Shown here piece after piece: positions 34,062-46,209 of a DNA stretch of 64,000 nucleotides. The notes beneath the pieces were generated by a model. That model was given only the letters and a program-made list of their open reading frames with translations, was not told the DNA's origin and searched no databases. Within the stretch, counting starts at the first letter, position 1. Each line of letters opens with the position of its first letter. The position numbers and the translations under genes are program-made. Source of the DNA: Cladopsammia gracilis (lineage: Eukaryota > Cnidaria > Anthozoa > Scleractinia > Dendrophylliidae); contig JAJGOT010000205.1 in NCBI GenBank assembly GCA_022457155.1, forward strand, positions 671,001 to 735,000, written 5' to 3'.

Positions 34062-36597
34062 CTAAAAGATACGATGAGTACCCTCGACTCTTTTATTTGC
34101 CGGATAGTACTCCCCTCCCCTCCCCTCCCCTCCCCTCGGTGGAAACGAATCGTCGTCGGATAAACCAACGCAACGCGAAAAAAAGGAAACAAAGTAATAA
34201 CAATGAAAACTTGAATATATATAAAAGCTAAAATCTCAGTTAATAATTTGTAGTTGTTCAACCAGGATTCAGTGAGGTTGAAGCTTTGATGCAAATGGTG
34301 TTTTGCATCAATCGATCATGAAACTCGACGGCTTTTGAGATATCATCCAGAAGCATCAAAAGCACTATATCTCATTATTATTTTTAATCAAAGACAGATG
34401 AAGTTATTTTAGCACTTGCTATTTACTTCCGTCTAATTTTAACTCCTGTCGGCGAGCGGTTCATTAATATTAATCACTGATACAGATTGTCTCGCGCTAA
34501 AGGAAAGCCTTGATCTGAATTTCAGTATCATATCTTTTTGTATGAACTCCGGATATTTATGTCACTATCTGTGTCAGAAAAGCACAGATTGAATCTACAA
34601 CAATCTATACACATACGTTTTGTTTTGGATAAATGTCAAAAAACTACCGCGCATACTACATAGACATTGCCTTCAGTGCGAGAAAGATAAGACCTTACGA
34701 TTATACATCAGCCAGAACAGAAAAAAATACTTCCGTGTCACAAATTGACGGGTTTGCCGCAACATCGCTTTTAAGTTGATAAACAAACGTCTTGCATAGA
34801 TAATAAAATGCTTACATTATCGAGGGAAATAGCATCCGACAGGTTTCTGAAAATAATTTGAAGATTTTAGAAAGGAGTACCTCAACAAAAAAAACGCTTA
34901 ATAATCAATTAATAAAATACAATCTCTTTTGAATCACAAAGTTCCAACTACAGTCTTTCTCAAGATCACTTTTAATATGAATCTAAAGAAAAACAAGGTC
35001 CATTTTTAGAAGTGCTTTGTTGATAATTTGATTATTTGCAGAGAGCTGTCAGCGGTCTAGCTGACGAAGGCAGGTGTTATTCAACGTGACGATGAAATAT
35101 TGCAAAGCATTGAGCGAAATAAACAATTTTAACGCCGATAACGTTTCTACAAGAGCCTTCTGCTTCCAACAAAATACTAACAATATTAAGACTGTTTTCT
35201 TTTTAATTAAACGAGAAAAACATAAACATCAATATATGATTAACGTGGTGTGACGAATATCTAAGATCAAACTTCAGAGAGGAGGTCGCTTCAGTAACTT
35301 CAATCGTGCAGCTAAGAGAAATCTTAAAAAAATACGCCGAAGAATTGAAATAAGAAGAATAAAAAGAATAACTGGGGGAGTAGGTTTTAAGAGGCGATCT
35401 TGTCAAAGTAAGTGAATAAACAGTCGAACAGTAATTACTTCAAGCGTACTCACCATAATGCGCCGTATCCTTCAGATCCTTTACATGTCTTCAGTTCCCC
35501 GTGACATTTTCGTCCGCGACGTTTATCTCAACTTCGATTCAGTAAAAAAAAATAATAGATCGAGACAACTAATGCTACAGCAATAAATAAAAAAACTTCA
35601 GCCTGCAGGCAAATAAATCTTTTCCCAACTGTAATACATTTGTTTTGTTTTTTCAATCAAGAGCCCCAAATATGGTTTCTGATACAATGAATTAAATCGG
35701 CCCACATGGGGTGGGAATTTTTCGTCACTGTAACAAATAATCCGGTAGTGATAATCTCTGAGCCGAATGTCGACCAATTAAAATAGCAGAATCTAAATAC
35801 GGTTACCTTAATACCACAGTGAAGGATGTCCAGGCTATTGAGAGCAAGTTGACTGCCGGATATTCGAGACCAATTACTTCCTAGGGCTTAATTTCAAAGT
35901 GAAAACTAATGTGTTCCCCACTAATGTACTACATGCATAATTTATTATAACACGGCGTAAACGGACTTTTTTTCCTTATTAGTCGAAACTGAGAATAATT
36001 GCTGTCATCCCGGACATATGAATTGATTTAACTAGCTAGTTGTTCATCAGTGAATGAAGAGTACCCCATTTTCACTTAATTCCCAATTCACTTAACTCTA
36101 TTCCCAATTAATTGAATACTACGTTTTGTGTCTTTACCGTGCGTGGTAGACGTGATATTTTGATATCATTTTCAATGAATGTATGTACTGCATGGGTTTA
36201 TGCAAATTTATGTTATTCGGCTTTTGTATAATTAATGATAATTAATGATAATGATAATCTGAAATGATCACCTGAATAGTCGTCGCGGTTTGCTTGCGTG
36301 CAAGGGTCGTCGGGAGGGCGCGAAAACATCCAGTCGCCATGTTGTAATTTAGTGCATCTGGATTTAACCTTGATCAGGGGCGCTTTCCATTTGGTCAAAA
36401 CTTTCGAAAGTTTTGGCCGGAAATCCAATGGAACAGAAAAATGTCGGGAGAAAATTCCTAAATTTTAGGAATACGTTTTGAGGTTGTCCTCTTTGATGGA
36501 AATTCCGGAATTAAGTATAACAGAACTTTTGTGTTCCATTCGTAATTTGTCTCGGCCCTAGTCTCTCAAGCTCAAGTAAGCTGAAAACTCGGGAAAG
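34062..36597. other. Intergenic; CCCCT microsatellite, no gene
   Basis: A TCCCC pentanucleotide array lies at about 34110-34137. The rest is AT-rich. At 36340-36545 there is a stretch of GGAAATCC, GGAATTCC-like words similar to those in 20296-21050, probably a decayed repeat. No supported exon until 36598. Confidence 0.45.
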
Positions 36598-36692
36598 ATG
36601 GCGACCGAACAGTCTTTCATCGTGTGGGTATTTCTGTACCGATCTCCAATTATTATTGCATCACTCGTGCTTTGGAGCTGCAACTGGCAACG
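36598..36692 (+). CDS. Candidate first coding exon of an unrecognised gene
   Basis: An ATG in good context (AAAGATGGCG) opens a hydrophobic 31-codon stretch (MATEQSFIVWVFLYRS, then a run of Ile, Leu, Val) that ends at a strong GTAAGA donor (36693). It reads like a signal or anchor segment. A possible acceptor is the CAG at the end of the ATT array (36882), which would add about 25 codons (LVYSNDWHRSRIARLYEQCF) to a stop near 36961. No family was recognised and the exon may be fortuitous. Confidence 0.25.
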
Positions 36693-36809
36693 GTAAGATC
36701 AACTGTGTTTAATTTTGTCTGTTTACATTCGGTAAAAGTCCGTTATACTCGTCGGTTTTGTTCCCGCCTGTTTTAAAGGATACTTGGGGCAGAGAGTTTA
36801 TGTTCAAAA

Positions 36810-36879
<70 letters not shown>
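36810..36879. repeat. (ATT)n microsatellite
   Basis: About 23 uninterrupted ATT units. The poly-leucine open frame across it is a repeat artefact. Confidence 0.97.
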
Positions 36880-36882
<3 letters not shown>

Positions 36883-37270
36883 ACTTGTCTATAGCAACGA
36901 CTGGCATAGAAGCAGAATTGCCCGCTTATACGAGCAATGTTTCGGAATCATCTTGTTCTAAAGCCGCGAAAACATTCAAAAAGTTCGTCATTTTATTATG
37001 TCACGCCGTCCCGGTATCCAAGTGTTCTAAACCCGTTCCATTCCGGCGACCACCGAAAATTCCGAAAACTCGAACCGGAATTTTTTACCGAATGGAGGCG
37101 CCCCAGTTTAGGCAAGAAATCGGGTTTTACGCAAATAAAAAGAAGTTACTTTAAAAAATTAAACATCGTACGTGTATGTTTTGTTGATGTATTTTCGTTA
37201 TTAATTGACCCACGTTTTATTTTACCTGCATTAACTAGCCCCTTTCAAGCTAAATGAAGCATCATTAGTA

Positions 37271-37711
37271 CAGTAAAAGCCCGCATACAAGAACACCCAT
37301 TTTCGGGGTTCAGGCTGATTGGGTTCTTATATATATCGGGTATTTTAGGTGAAATCAGCCTGAAAGTGTTCTTAAGTGTTCTTAATGATTGTTAATAAAA
37401 ATGACAGGCCAAACACATATATTGCATATTTTTCATGTAATTATAAGACTTTTAATTCCAAATACAGTTGTTGTACATTTGCTATAAACAGCAAGTGAAA
37501 TTACTAGCATTTATACAGAGATCTTAGTACAATAACACAGTAAAGCAACAGACACTGTTTGTTCTATTAAACTGAAAAGGGAAGAGTTTTATATGATAAG
37601 AACAATTTTCAATTTTCAGGCTGAATGTCTTCTTATATATATGCTCCTTTTTTATCAAATTTCAGCCTGGGTGTTCTTAATCCACATGTTCTTGTATGCG
37701 GGTTTTTACTG
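37271..37711. mobile_element. 441-bp mariner/pogo-like MITE with TA duplication
   Basis: CAGTAAAAGCCCGCATACAA and GAACA at the left pair with TGTTCTTGTATGCGGGTTTT and TACTG at the right. TA flanks both (37269-37270 and 37712-37713). GTTCTTA and TCAGCCTG words recur near both ends in inverted orientation. No transposase remains. Confidence 0.8.
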
Positions 37712-37713
37712 TA

Positions 37714-40700
37714 ATTCAGACAAACTTGGGGGACTTAAAACAACATTTTTCCAGCCCAAGGAAACTAAACATAGGTTTTCAAGATTGCATCGTGGAAAAT
37801 ATTTGAAGGCCTTAGAAATTCCAGAAAGTACCCCATCTCTCATGTGAACACGATCAAGAAAAAAAGAGAGAGATGGAGAGAATGGTTACCCCACCGAGGT
37901 GGGGGACCTCTCCTTCCCGGGGACCCCACCTCCATGTGAACAGGCCCTTAATCACGGATTCATGGCTTTGATCGCTATAAAATTACAGATGATCGTATGG
38001 CGAACAAAAATTCTTTCCAGCCTCAGTTTGCAGTTGAGTAAAGCTGCCAAAACTCAAAACTCAGCCGTTGTGAACTTTTAACTTTTTGAAATTTGAATAC
38101 ACGGCCAGTAAACATACGTAGGTTCAAAGTGGCGTGTCAACTTTTTCCCTTCTAAAGTTAACTAATTGTACTAAATATAAAGGGTTTAAATTGACGATGC
38201 AGGTCTGCAGGCCGGCTCAAGTTTTAAACAAACACCCCTGCGTTAATTGAGTGACGGGCACTTATTTGAGGCCGTACATAATGCGAGTATCCCCCTGGTT
38301 GAGGTGCTGTTCCATTGCACTGTTACCTCTCTCTCCAGCGTGCACCCTGGTATTTTGTAGGACTTCCTAACGGTTCTCTAGTACCCGTTTCAGTGGCGAA
38401 AATAGGGGAGGGGCCGAGGGACCCTGCTCCCACCCCCCTCTTATCTTGGACCCTGCCCCCACCCCCCCACCCCCTCTTATCTTGGACCCTGCCCCCACCC
38501 CCTCTTATCTTGCAAAACTTATAAGGGTAAAATCGGATCTGGCCGCTCCGATTTCTGTACGTAGCTAGCATGAAGGTTTATACAGCATTACTACTGCCCC
38601 CTGTATGGTATGTTAAATCAGTCGCAGGATTTCATCCAGCATTTTGTCAGGCTTCTCTATCAGGAAATAAGTGGCAAAGAACCGCTAACGAAAATGCTGC
38701 TCGTGTACGTAGGGTCTCGAGAAGATCTTATCAGCCAAAAATGTGAATACGAATAAAATGAGCAAGGCTGGTACTACGTAGAACACTTAACGCAACAACG
38801 ACATGCATGATAGAGTCCAAACTGAAAGCCAAAATGCAACCGTGGATAGCAGTTTCGACCTGGTTGGGTATCGTCAGCACGGTTGGGTCAGCAAACTGAA
38901 TAGAACAACCAGCGCGAATGCCAATTGTCTATCCAGTCAGTGCACGTGGTGATGACCCCAAATGTGCCCAAAACGAAATAATTGCCAATTGGCCAACGTC
39001 AAAAGCGTTAAGCGCTTTAAGCGTCCATAGCTTTAAGTGTTTTGCGTCGTATCAACCTTGCTTATTTTATCTCTAAAAGTCTTCGCTTACATCCGTTTAT
39101 AAACCTGGGTGCCCGTGAATGAGACAATTTGGAAGTTCTACGGTCAAAGACATGATATGCTCCTGGTGGGGTCTCCCGGTAACACATCACTGGACTGATT
39201 TCTGTAGCTTGGAGCGACTTGGAGTATTTCTACTCTCCCTGGATGGAACTAATAAGTCCATAGCGGTATAAAACTGAACACTCGCAGCGTTTGTTAGGTT
39301 TTCCTCATTGTTCACTGGTTCTCATTTATAGAGACAGTACGGGAGTTAAGTGTCGTGGTCAATCTCATTCCCAGGGTCCATGGGAACTACTGTATTGTGG
39401 CTAGGTTAAGAGAACAATGGCGGAGAGCATAACTATCATGGAAACCGCACTGGAAAACCTGGCATGCGTGAAGATTTATGATTTCCTTCCTGCAATTGCA
39501 ATTGCGCAAAATAGGAAGGAATTAATGTCTCATAAGTCTCCGGTATTGGCATGAAACATGAATTTTTAATTAGTCAGCTTTATTTTATAGCCAGACGATC
39601 GCGAATTCCTTTATATTATATGAAAGGAAGTGTTTTTCCGTCAACTAAATCAGTCGAAACATTGTCAACTCGGAACTCGCGCTAGTGGCATGAAGAAAAA
39701 TAAGAAAAATAATAAGAAGAAGAAGAAGAAGGAGAAGAAGGAGAAAAAGAAGAACGAAAAAAAACGGAAGCTTCAATCATATAAAGACTTTGTTCGTGCC
39801 ACTGCTGCTCAAAATACTAATTTTCTTCTCAGCATACAAAACTTCTCACCACCAAAATAAAATCTTCTAACCGATATTGCTCCTTCCACGCCGTGTACTG
39901 ACTTACACGTGGCCCTAATACGCTGTCTATCCTGCTGCCCTCCCCCCGGAGCAGGCGATCATGTCAAATCCCTCAGCTCATCTGACATACCGAATTGTTC
40001 AGATTCCAGACGTCTTGATCGATAATGAGCCGGGCGGGGATACACGCTTATACATTAAGCCTATGCAGGGTATGCGTAACCTAAAAAGGTTTGCTTTTCG
40101 TATTTGTTGTATTTACGTATTTTGGCTTGACAGATAGGAAACTTTCAACATGGGGTTAGGTCCGAAAACGGGAAATAATTCGGGCAAGGGTTTTAAGAAG
40201 CCATGCAGCCACACACCAAACTCTTCGAGTAGTACTATACCGATTTACAGGTGGTCCTAGCAGGCTGTATACCATATACCCCTGGGTGAATGGGTCGGGT
40301 AGATCGTACAATTACATAAAATCTTCTAAAATCTATCGCTTGACCATACCAGGAGCCCGAATTCAGACTAATAAATCCCTTTATAAAAGTCTATAAATGG
40401 ATTACCACTGACGTGTTATCTAAGTAGATTTTAACACCTTCGAATTTTAAATGATCACTGATAGCTTTCAATGAAAATACGCAACTATATGAAAATGATT
40501 ATTTGTCTTATGTAAATTCTAGCAGGAATTGAGCAATTATGTAAGGTATTAGTTGTTTGAATATGTAAGCGACAGCAGTCGATCACTGACAAAATAGAAT
40601 TGAATGCTTTTGTTTCAGAACGATTTAATTGAATTCCACATAATACATGCATTGTCTGTATAATGGCGCAAGTCTAAACAGGCCGCCTATAATGAACTCA

Positions 40701-41679
40701 TACGCCTCAATAACTCATATTTCCCAACGATACGGTATTTATATCCTTGTACCTGTATGGGCTGATTAGGGGATAAAGACGATGTATATGGCTGCCCTGC
40801 GATGACTTGTTTACCTCGACAGGTGTCTCTCTGGAGTGTTCAATCCAACACTTCTATTTCTCGGCTGTAATGCCTTTAATTTAATTTAGAATATGATTGA
40901 TTCAGACTTCAAACAAAGGGTTGGATCAATTTTTCGCAGTTTATGGCTGGAACAATCTGTTACCATAGATGTGAGTTTGTTTTGTAAACGCTGCGACCTC
41001 GTGTTGACTCTGTGGGTGAAAAGGATTTTTTTCGTTTTGTTTTAACGTCACTCGCCTTGCATGCCAACTGTAATAATGAAAAAGTTTATACACGTATTAA
41101 GTCAGGGCAGCTTGATGATTGTGATTTCCGTTATTCAGTCACGTCGGGTCATGCAACAGCGCTTCTGTGGCAGCAGACGTATGCATTTCAGTTTCTAGTG
41201 AACACGGGAAGTAAGAACTCAGTGAGAAACTCAGCGCGCGCGCGGGAGAGATCGGGAGGGCCGGCTTGGCGTTGACTGGTGGCTGTCTAAACGTCAATTG
41301 CTTTTTGTTTTCTTGGCTCAATCCCACACAAATCACTCTTGAAAACAGCTCATCAACATCGTATCACCGTGCGCCCGCCAATATAGTATAGGATCACATC
41401 GTGCCAAAGCGGAGAGTCAAAAAGCTCCAAAGGTCGCGGTTTCAACCGGGGGTTTCAATAAATCTCACTCAGTTGAACGGATCTCAACTTCAGCTTTAGA
41501 GATATTCAGTCGGAGATATCGACGCCCTGCTGTACCTCAACTGGTAGAAAGACTTGCATTGGAGATTTGGGAAGTCATAAATCATCTCAAAGAACGCCTG
41601 ATCCACAAACCTTCGTGCCGTGATAGTCTGCAGTTGTTGACGGATCCGAAGTCAAGTACATAGGGATGTGAATCTTGTC
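37714..41679. other. Intergenic with low-complexity tracts, no gene
   Basis: Contents seen: a 30-base C-rich tandem at 38422-38512, an AAG/AAAAT purine tract at about 39690-39775 that yields a lysine-rich artefact frame, and a CGCG tract near 41237-41244. No supported exon. Confidence 0.45.
38422..38512. repeat. C-rich minisatellite, ~30-bp unit, 3 copies
   Basis: The unit CCCTGCCCCCACCCC followed by CTCTTATCTTGGA is repeated three times with small length changes in the C runs. Confidence 0.9.
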
Positions 41680-42941
41680 ATGGATCGAGCCAGTCGCATT
41701 GTTGTTACGTTACTAAGTTTGTGCGCGATTGCCATGGCCGGCAATGGAAACTTCTCCGCGCAAAGCAGTGCTAATGCAGTTTCTGCTGCCGAAGAGATAA
41801 GGCGGACTCCAGGTGAACGGCTTTTATCTGTTCTTGCATGCTTGTTTTGTGCACCAGTTAAACATGGTTAAAACGTGCTTTCTCATCGTGGAAGCAATAT
41901 AAAGTCATTGCCAACACGATGTAGGCAGGATATATTGTTGAATAATATTAGCCAGTTAAACAAATGGAGAACAAAAGTTAATCGTTCTGAACAAATCTGA
42001 AAAATTCCTGAAGAGAATAAACGTCTAGACGAGTCGTAGCTGTGTTTTCATTCGGCTATGCATCATGTAGTAATCAGCGAATGCGGCAAGTGTACCAGGA
42101 TAAAATCCATGCGGTAAACCACATTTCATTTGAACCTTGCAAACTAGTTTTTTTTACAAAGCCTTTGATAAAAAAGAAAACTAAATTGTTGTCGTGGAGG
42201 ACGAGAAAATCGCATCAGAGTTGGTTAATTCCGGTCCATTATTTTGAGAAGACGTGTGGGTTTGGTAGATTAAAATCTAGATTTCAATGTTTTTTTCCTT
42301 GATTTAAGAGGCCATAGTCACGTTCAAGTTAACCAAATTTAATTGTTTAAATGCCAGACATTTTAGCAAGCTTAGCCAGTTCTAATTCATTGACTTTACG
42401 GCAATTGTGATTGACGCCAGTGACCGCATGGCAACTCAGATACACGAAGCTCAACATTTAAACCCCGACACGGGGTTCAAACTTGTAGCCAAACGTTGTT
42501 TTGAGCAAAAAAATCGAAACATTCACTTGGTGTATTACACAGATGTTTTGCAATATTGCTTCTTTTTTTCTTTGCATGACAGATGCAGTCTCGATGGCGC
42601 CAGTGTGCCACCGTTCGACCTTATGCTGCAAACTGGGACGGAAAGCTGTTCGCCTTTCTTATTCAGCTATGTACACGTGCAAAATAGAAGCCTTGTCACA
42701 AGGGTTAGAATACCATACGTCTGCCAGTCATAGGCTCAAACACAAGGACCCTAGAAATGGAAACGCGGACAGAATGGATGCTGCCAATACCCTTCACAGG
42801 TCGTTTGGATTCCGCAGACGTCTGATGCTGTGCGAGTCTAAGGGCCAAACTCAAAAGCAGTGCTTCCAAGATTGTTGCGAGAGAAAATTACGGGAAGAAC
42901 AAGCAAGAGCAAAAAAGAATGCAAGCAGGCAAGATCCTTGA
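41680..42941 (+). CDS. Predicted secreted cysteine-rich protein (exons 41680-41812, 42583-42941)
   Basis: Exon 1 encodes a clear signal peptide (MDRASRIVV, then LLSLCAIAMA, cleavage likely after AMA) and ends CTCCAG before a GTGAAC donor. Exon 2 follows a long T-rich tract ending ATGACAG; both boundaries are phase 1. The spliced product is 163 residues. All eight cysteines of the mature part are in exon 2: one single, a CC pair (TLCCKLGRKAVR), one in MYTCKIE, then LMLC, QKQC and a final CC (FQDCCERK). Basic sites (FGFRRR) lie before the last cluster, so processing is possible. CC-x-LGR-x-A and C-x9-C ... FQ-x-CC resemble fibulin-type anaphylatoxin modules, but the spacing differs and no EGF repeats follow. 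Other small secreted coral proteins, including venom-like peptides, are alternatives. The exon structure is more certain than the family. Confidence 0.6.
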
Positions 42942-43734
42942 GAAAAAAAGATAAAAATAACTCAGACACTTAGAATGTGGACTGAACGATAAACAAGCGA
43001 TTGGCGCGAGAAACAAAAAAAAAAAAACAGGGAGAAAAACTTGCAAGGAATGGCGAAGCTTGCATAGTTATTTTGTTGTTGCTGTTGTTGCGTTTAATTC
43101 GTCCACTCATCAACAATCTGGCATCCTAAGACAAGCTAAGCAGCCTTGGGTTGAATACTGACTAAAATCGCAAAGGCGTTTCCTGTTCTTTTTTGTTTTG
43201 TAAATACATATACAAAGGACATATTAAAACTGAATACATAAATACGGATCGTAAGTTAAGTAACAGTCATGAAGTGTGACGCAACTGGACTATTACTGTG
43301 TCCATATACTCAGTATTAAATCGTAATTGTAAAAAGTTTCGTTCAGTATATTTTTCATTTTTCGAGAAAGAAATATTGGAATGGCCACTGCGGCAGTATT
43401 TGAGGTGCTTTCAACGAGAATTGATAGTGAAAGGCCTCGATCGAATTGATCAGTGGTTTTCATATCGAAAGATACTTTCTCTGTCTTTAAAATGCCATAT
43501 GACTACAAATCTAAGCTGAATCATTTTAAATTAAAGAGGAGAATACTCTTCCTTTTGTTGTAAGCTAGTTAGCCAAAGGAACTTAAACTAGTCTAAAGGC
43601 TGATAGCTCGCCATTAGGACAATCAGCATGCATAACAAATGCTTATCGAGTCGAGATGACGTTCAAATAAAGAGAGATACATCTGCTGTGAGGTATATTG
43701 TACAACTGACCATTCAAATAAAGCGTTCGAGCAG
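42942..43734. other. Intergenic, nothing recognised
   Basis: A-rich runs follow the cysteine-rich gene and may hold its 3' end. No exon or bounded element. Confidence 0.4.
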
Positions 43735-43850
43735 TACGTACTTTCCCGTGGCATTGTTTACGATTATTTCGCGCAAATAGGTTTAACTTTTGAGTCTGTG
43801 GATGACAATCTAAACGCAATGCCACCATTCCAATAAAACTTTGAAGTGGT
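43735..43850 (-). repeat. Inverted dispersed copy of the 106-bp unit
   Basis: AACTTTTGAGTCTGTGGATG and ACTTTCCCGTGG are complements of inner words of the tandem unit at 28797-29130. The copy is diverged and incomplete. Confidence 0.55.
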
Positions 43851-44214
43851 ATTAGCAATATTTATCTAATTTGTATTTTGGCACTCTTAGAGGCAAGTAA
43901 AGTGTTAAGCCAATAAAATGTAATCGCATGCAGTGCAAAAAACACTTCAAACCGCAATTTATATTATCGTGGTAGACGTAAGTGTATCCCGCGGTGCTAA
44001 TGATGCGATAAAAGCCATCTGTATAAGTAATAAGTGGTGGGAGGGGCTCACAAGTCCATTTAATGGGCTTTTGCTTCTATTTGTACGATTGTACTGCATG
44101 GGTAAATCTATGCAGATAATTATCTATCACGCGATCGATCCATCATTACATAGTCCATAAGTAGAAAATCAACCGGTGGCATTTCCTTGAAACTGTTGAA
44201 ACATTGAAATGGTG

Positions 44215-44650
44215 ACGTTTAAGGACTTCATACCACTTCAAACCACCTTATGCAGCATAATAAACAGAACCGCAGGACATCATTGCTAAGGGACTGACCA
44301 TTTTACTTCTGGGGAGGGGGGTTGGGTGACTTTGAAAAAAATATGAAATATATATCCTGCAAGCCAATTTGCTTTGAAAAAATATCCTGCAACTACAAAA
44401 GCCCGGCTTGAAGCTGTATTTTTTTCGCAAAAAAATTCCTTCAGCAACACAGCAAAAGAAAAAAAAATCGAGAATAGACGAGATCGCCCAACCCATCTCC
44501 CCCTCAGAAATTTAATGGTTCACCTTGAGTGAAATGTGACACTTTGGAATTTTAAGCACATGCGTAAAACGTTGGAAACTCCCTTGCGGCGGCACACTAC
44601 CTTCTACAGCCTTCACTCGAATGGCCACACTTTAGGATATCTGAGGTAAG
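44215..44650 (+). repeat. Dispersed pieces of the 106-bp unit, split by a MITE
   Basis: AACCACCTTATGCAGCATAA with TAAACAG (about 44240-44275) and GCCTTCACTCGAATGGCCAC with ACTTTAGGAT (about 44610-44640) are parts of the unit seen at 28797-29130. They are separated by the TIR element 44289-44525. Confidence 0.6.
44289..44525. mobile_element. TIR element with GACCATTT(A/T)...TTCTGGGG ends
   Basis: GACTGACCATTTTACTTCTG and GGGAGGGGGGTTGGG at the left pair with the complement of the right end (GGTGAACCATTAAATTTCTG, then AGGGGGAGATGGGTTGGG). Inside, ATATCCTGCAA is repeated. The ends are imperfect, and no target duplication was found. Confidence 0.6.
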
Positions 44651-45199
44651 AAATGTGACATAACTTAAAATATTTGACTCCAAGAGGGAATTTATTTTAA
44701 TATCGACAAGTGTGACTGAGCGACTAATCAGTTTTTGTCAAAATATCAAACCCCTGAGAGAGAATAAAGATAATCATCAAGTTGGAGAGGATACTTGGCG
44801 TAATGTCATTAGCGAATAATCTGAATTAAAATTAACTGGTATGGAACAAACTCACGCTAGCGCTAACTACCGAGAATTAGAGCTGTGATAACTGTAAAAA
44901 ATGCAATCTTTTTTTCACCAAAATCTGTTCAACCTTTTGTGATTCAGTCATATTCGATCCTCGAAGTACTTCATTACTTCAGCTAATACAATTCTGGCCG
45001 GCAATATCAGGAGTAAGAAGGAGTAACAATTATAATGTTTCATATTTCATAAATACAATTGAAAGCACTAGAGTCTATATAAAATTCATCCGCAAGCATA
45101 CGTCATAAGCAGATGGCAATAAATAGAGCGGTATAAACAAATGATCTGGGAGCGATGCATTTGAGAAAGCGGCCGTTCGTTCTTGGTGTTATGGATACA

Positions 45200-45750
45200 C
45201 ACTAAGGCCCGATCCACACTAAAGCGTTTTAAATATCCGATTTCACCCGTCCATACCTACATACATACATATACATACATTAACTTTATTTCAGCTCGAA
45301 TGCGTTTTCGTAAAGCTCCGCTTTCAACTGTCCACAGTATAATGACACGTTTTCAAAAAAGATGCGCATTCAAAAGTCTCCACTTTTGAACCGTTTTCGA
45401 AAGTGGCTGTTTTCATCGGCTTTTGCGATGGTTTTATACTTTGCCCGCATAGTAATTTTTGCGCTTTCAAGCGCATTACTGGAGCCTAATATTACTGTGG
45501 ACAAGGCCAAAATCGAAAGCAGAAGCGTTTTTAAAAGTTCATACCTGGATAAACGATCTCGTAAACACCCGTTTACGATGATAAAGATCGGAGTCTATCA
45601 CGTATTAGCATGGACGGATGCTCCGCGTTTTTTATTTTTTTGGAAGAAGGAAGATAAACAGCTGCACCGCAAACTGTTCCGTCTCAGTTTTCCATCGTTT
45701 TTTTTTTTTTTAATGCGATGGACTGAAAAAGAAACAGCTTTTTAAGGAAT
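45200..45750. repeat. Diverged repeat rich in CGTTTT and AAAACG words
   Basis: CCACACTAAAGCGTTTTAAA at the start and repeated CGTTTTCG, AAAGTGG and GCGTTTT words resemble 1525-1797. A CATACATACATA array is at 45257-45280. The 127-codon open frame at 45362-45745 is repeat-derived and was not accepted as a gene. Confidence 0.4.
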
Positions 45751-46003
45751 AAGAATTAATTAAGTGTAAATTGGATTGGTAGTCAGTCAAGTCAGATAGA
45801 AATATAAATTCATAGTTGTGGGGTTTTTTAAGTGCGCGTCCGGATTCTGTGCATTATTGAGTAAAGGCAAACCAACCTCTTGAAAACTCTCACTGATACT
45901 CTCATCTTTTTCGCCAGCGCATCGTTTTGCATTGTTCAACTGAGTAATACACAGAGTCTCCAAGATGGCCGATAGATGGGCCACCCTCCCGATCCCTTTC
46001 CCG

Positions 46004-46209
46004 CTCCGGGGGTGGGGGTACTCCTCACAATTGTGGGTGGGGTGTACACCGTGTGTATCCCACCCCTGTTACATGGTCTTTTAGACTTTCATTAATGGAT
46101 GAAATCTATTTTTAGACCAAAACGGCTAAAAAAGACACTTCGGGGCCACACATACCTTTATGTTAGGGAGTCTCAACCTCCCCCCCCCCCCCCCCCCCCC
46201 TCTCCCCGG
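46004..46209. mobile_element. Short G-run-ended TIR element
   Basis: CTCCGGGGGTGGGGGTACTC at the left resembles the left end of 4136-4577. The right end is GGGAGTCTCAACC, a C run of about 20, then TCTCCCCGG. No target duplication could be fixed. Confidence 0.5.

Noticed and set aside
36758..36961. Poly-leucine open frame across the ATT array
   Set aside because: Direct translation of a microsatellite. Only its last 25 codons were considered, as a doubtful second exon.
39630..39860. Lysine-rich open frame
   Set aside because: Translation of an AAG/AAAAT purine tract with no flanking protein-like sequence.
45362..45745. 127-codon plus-strand open frame
   Set aside because: It lies in a diverged repeat with CGTTTT words related to 1525-1797 and ends in a poly-Phe run from a T tract.
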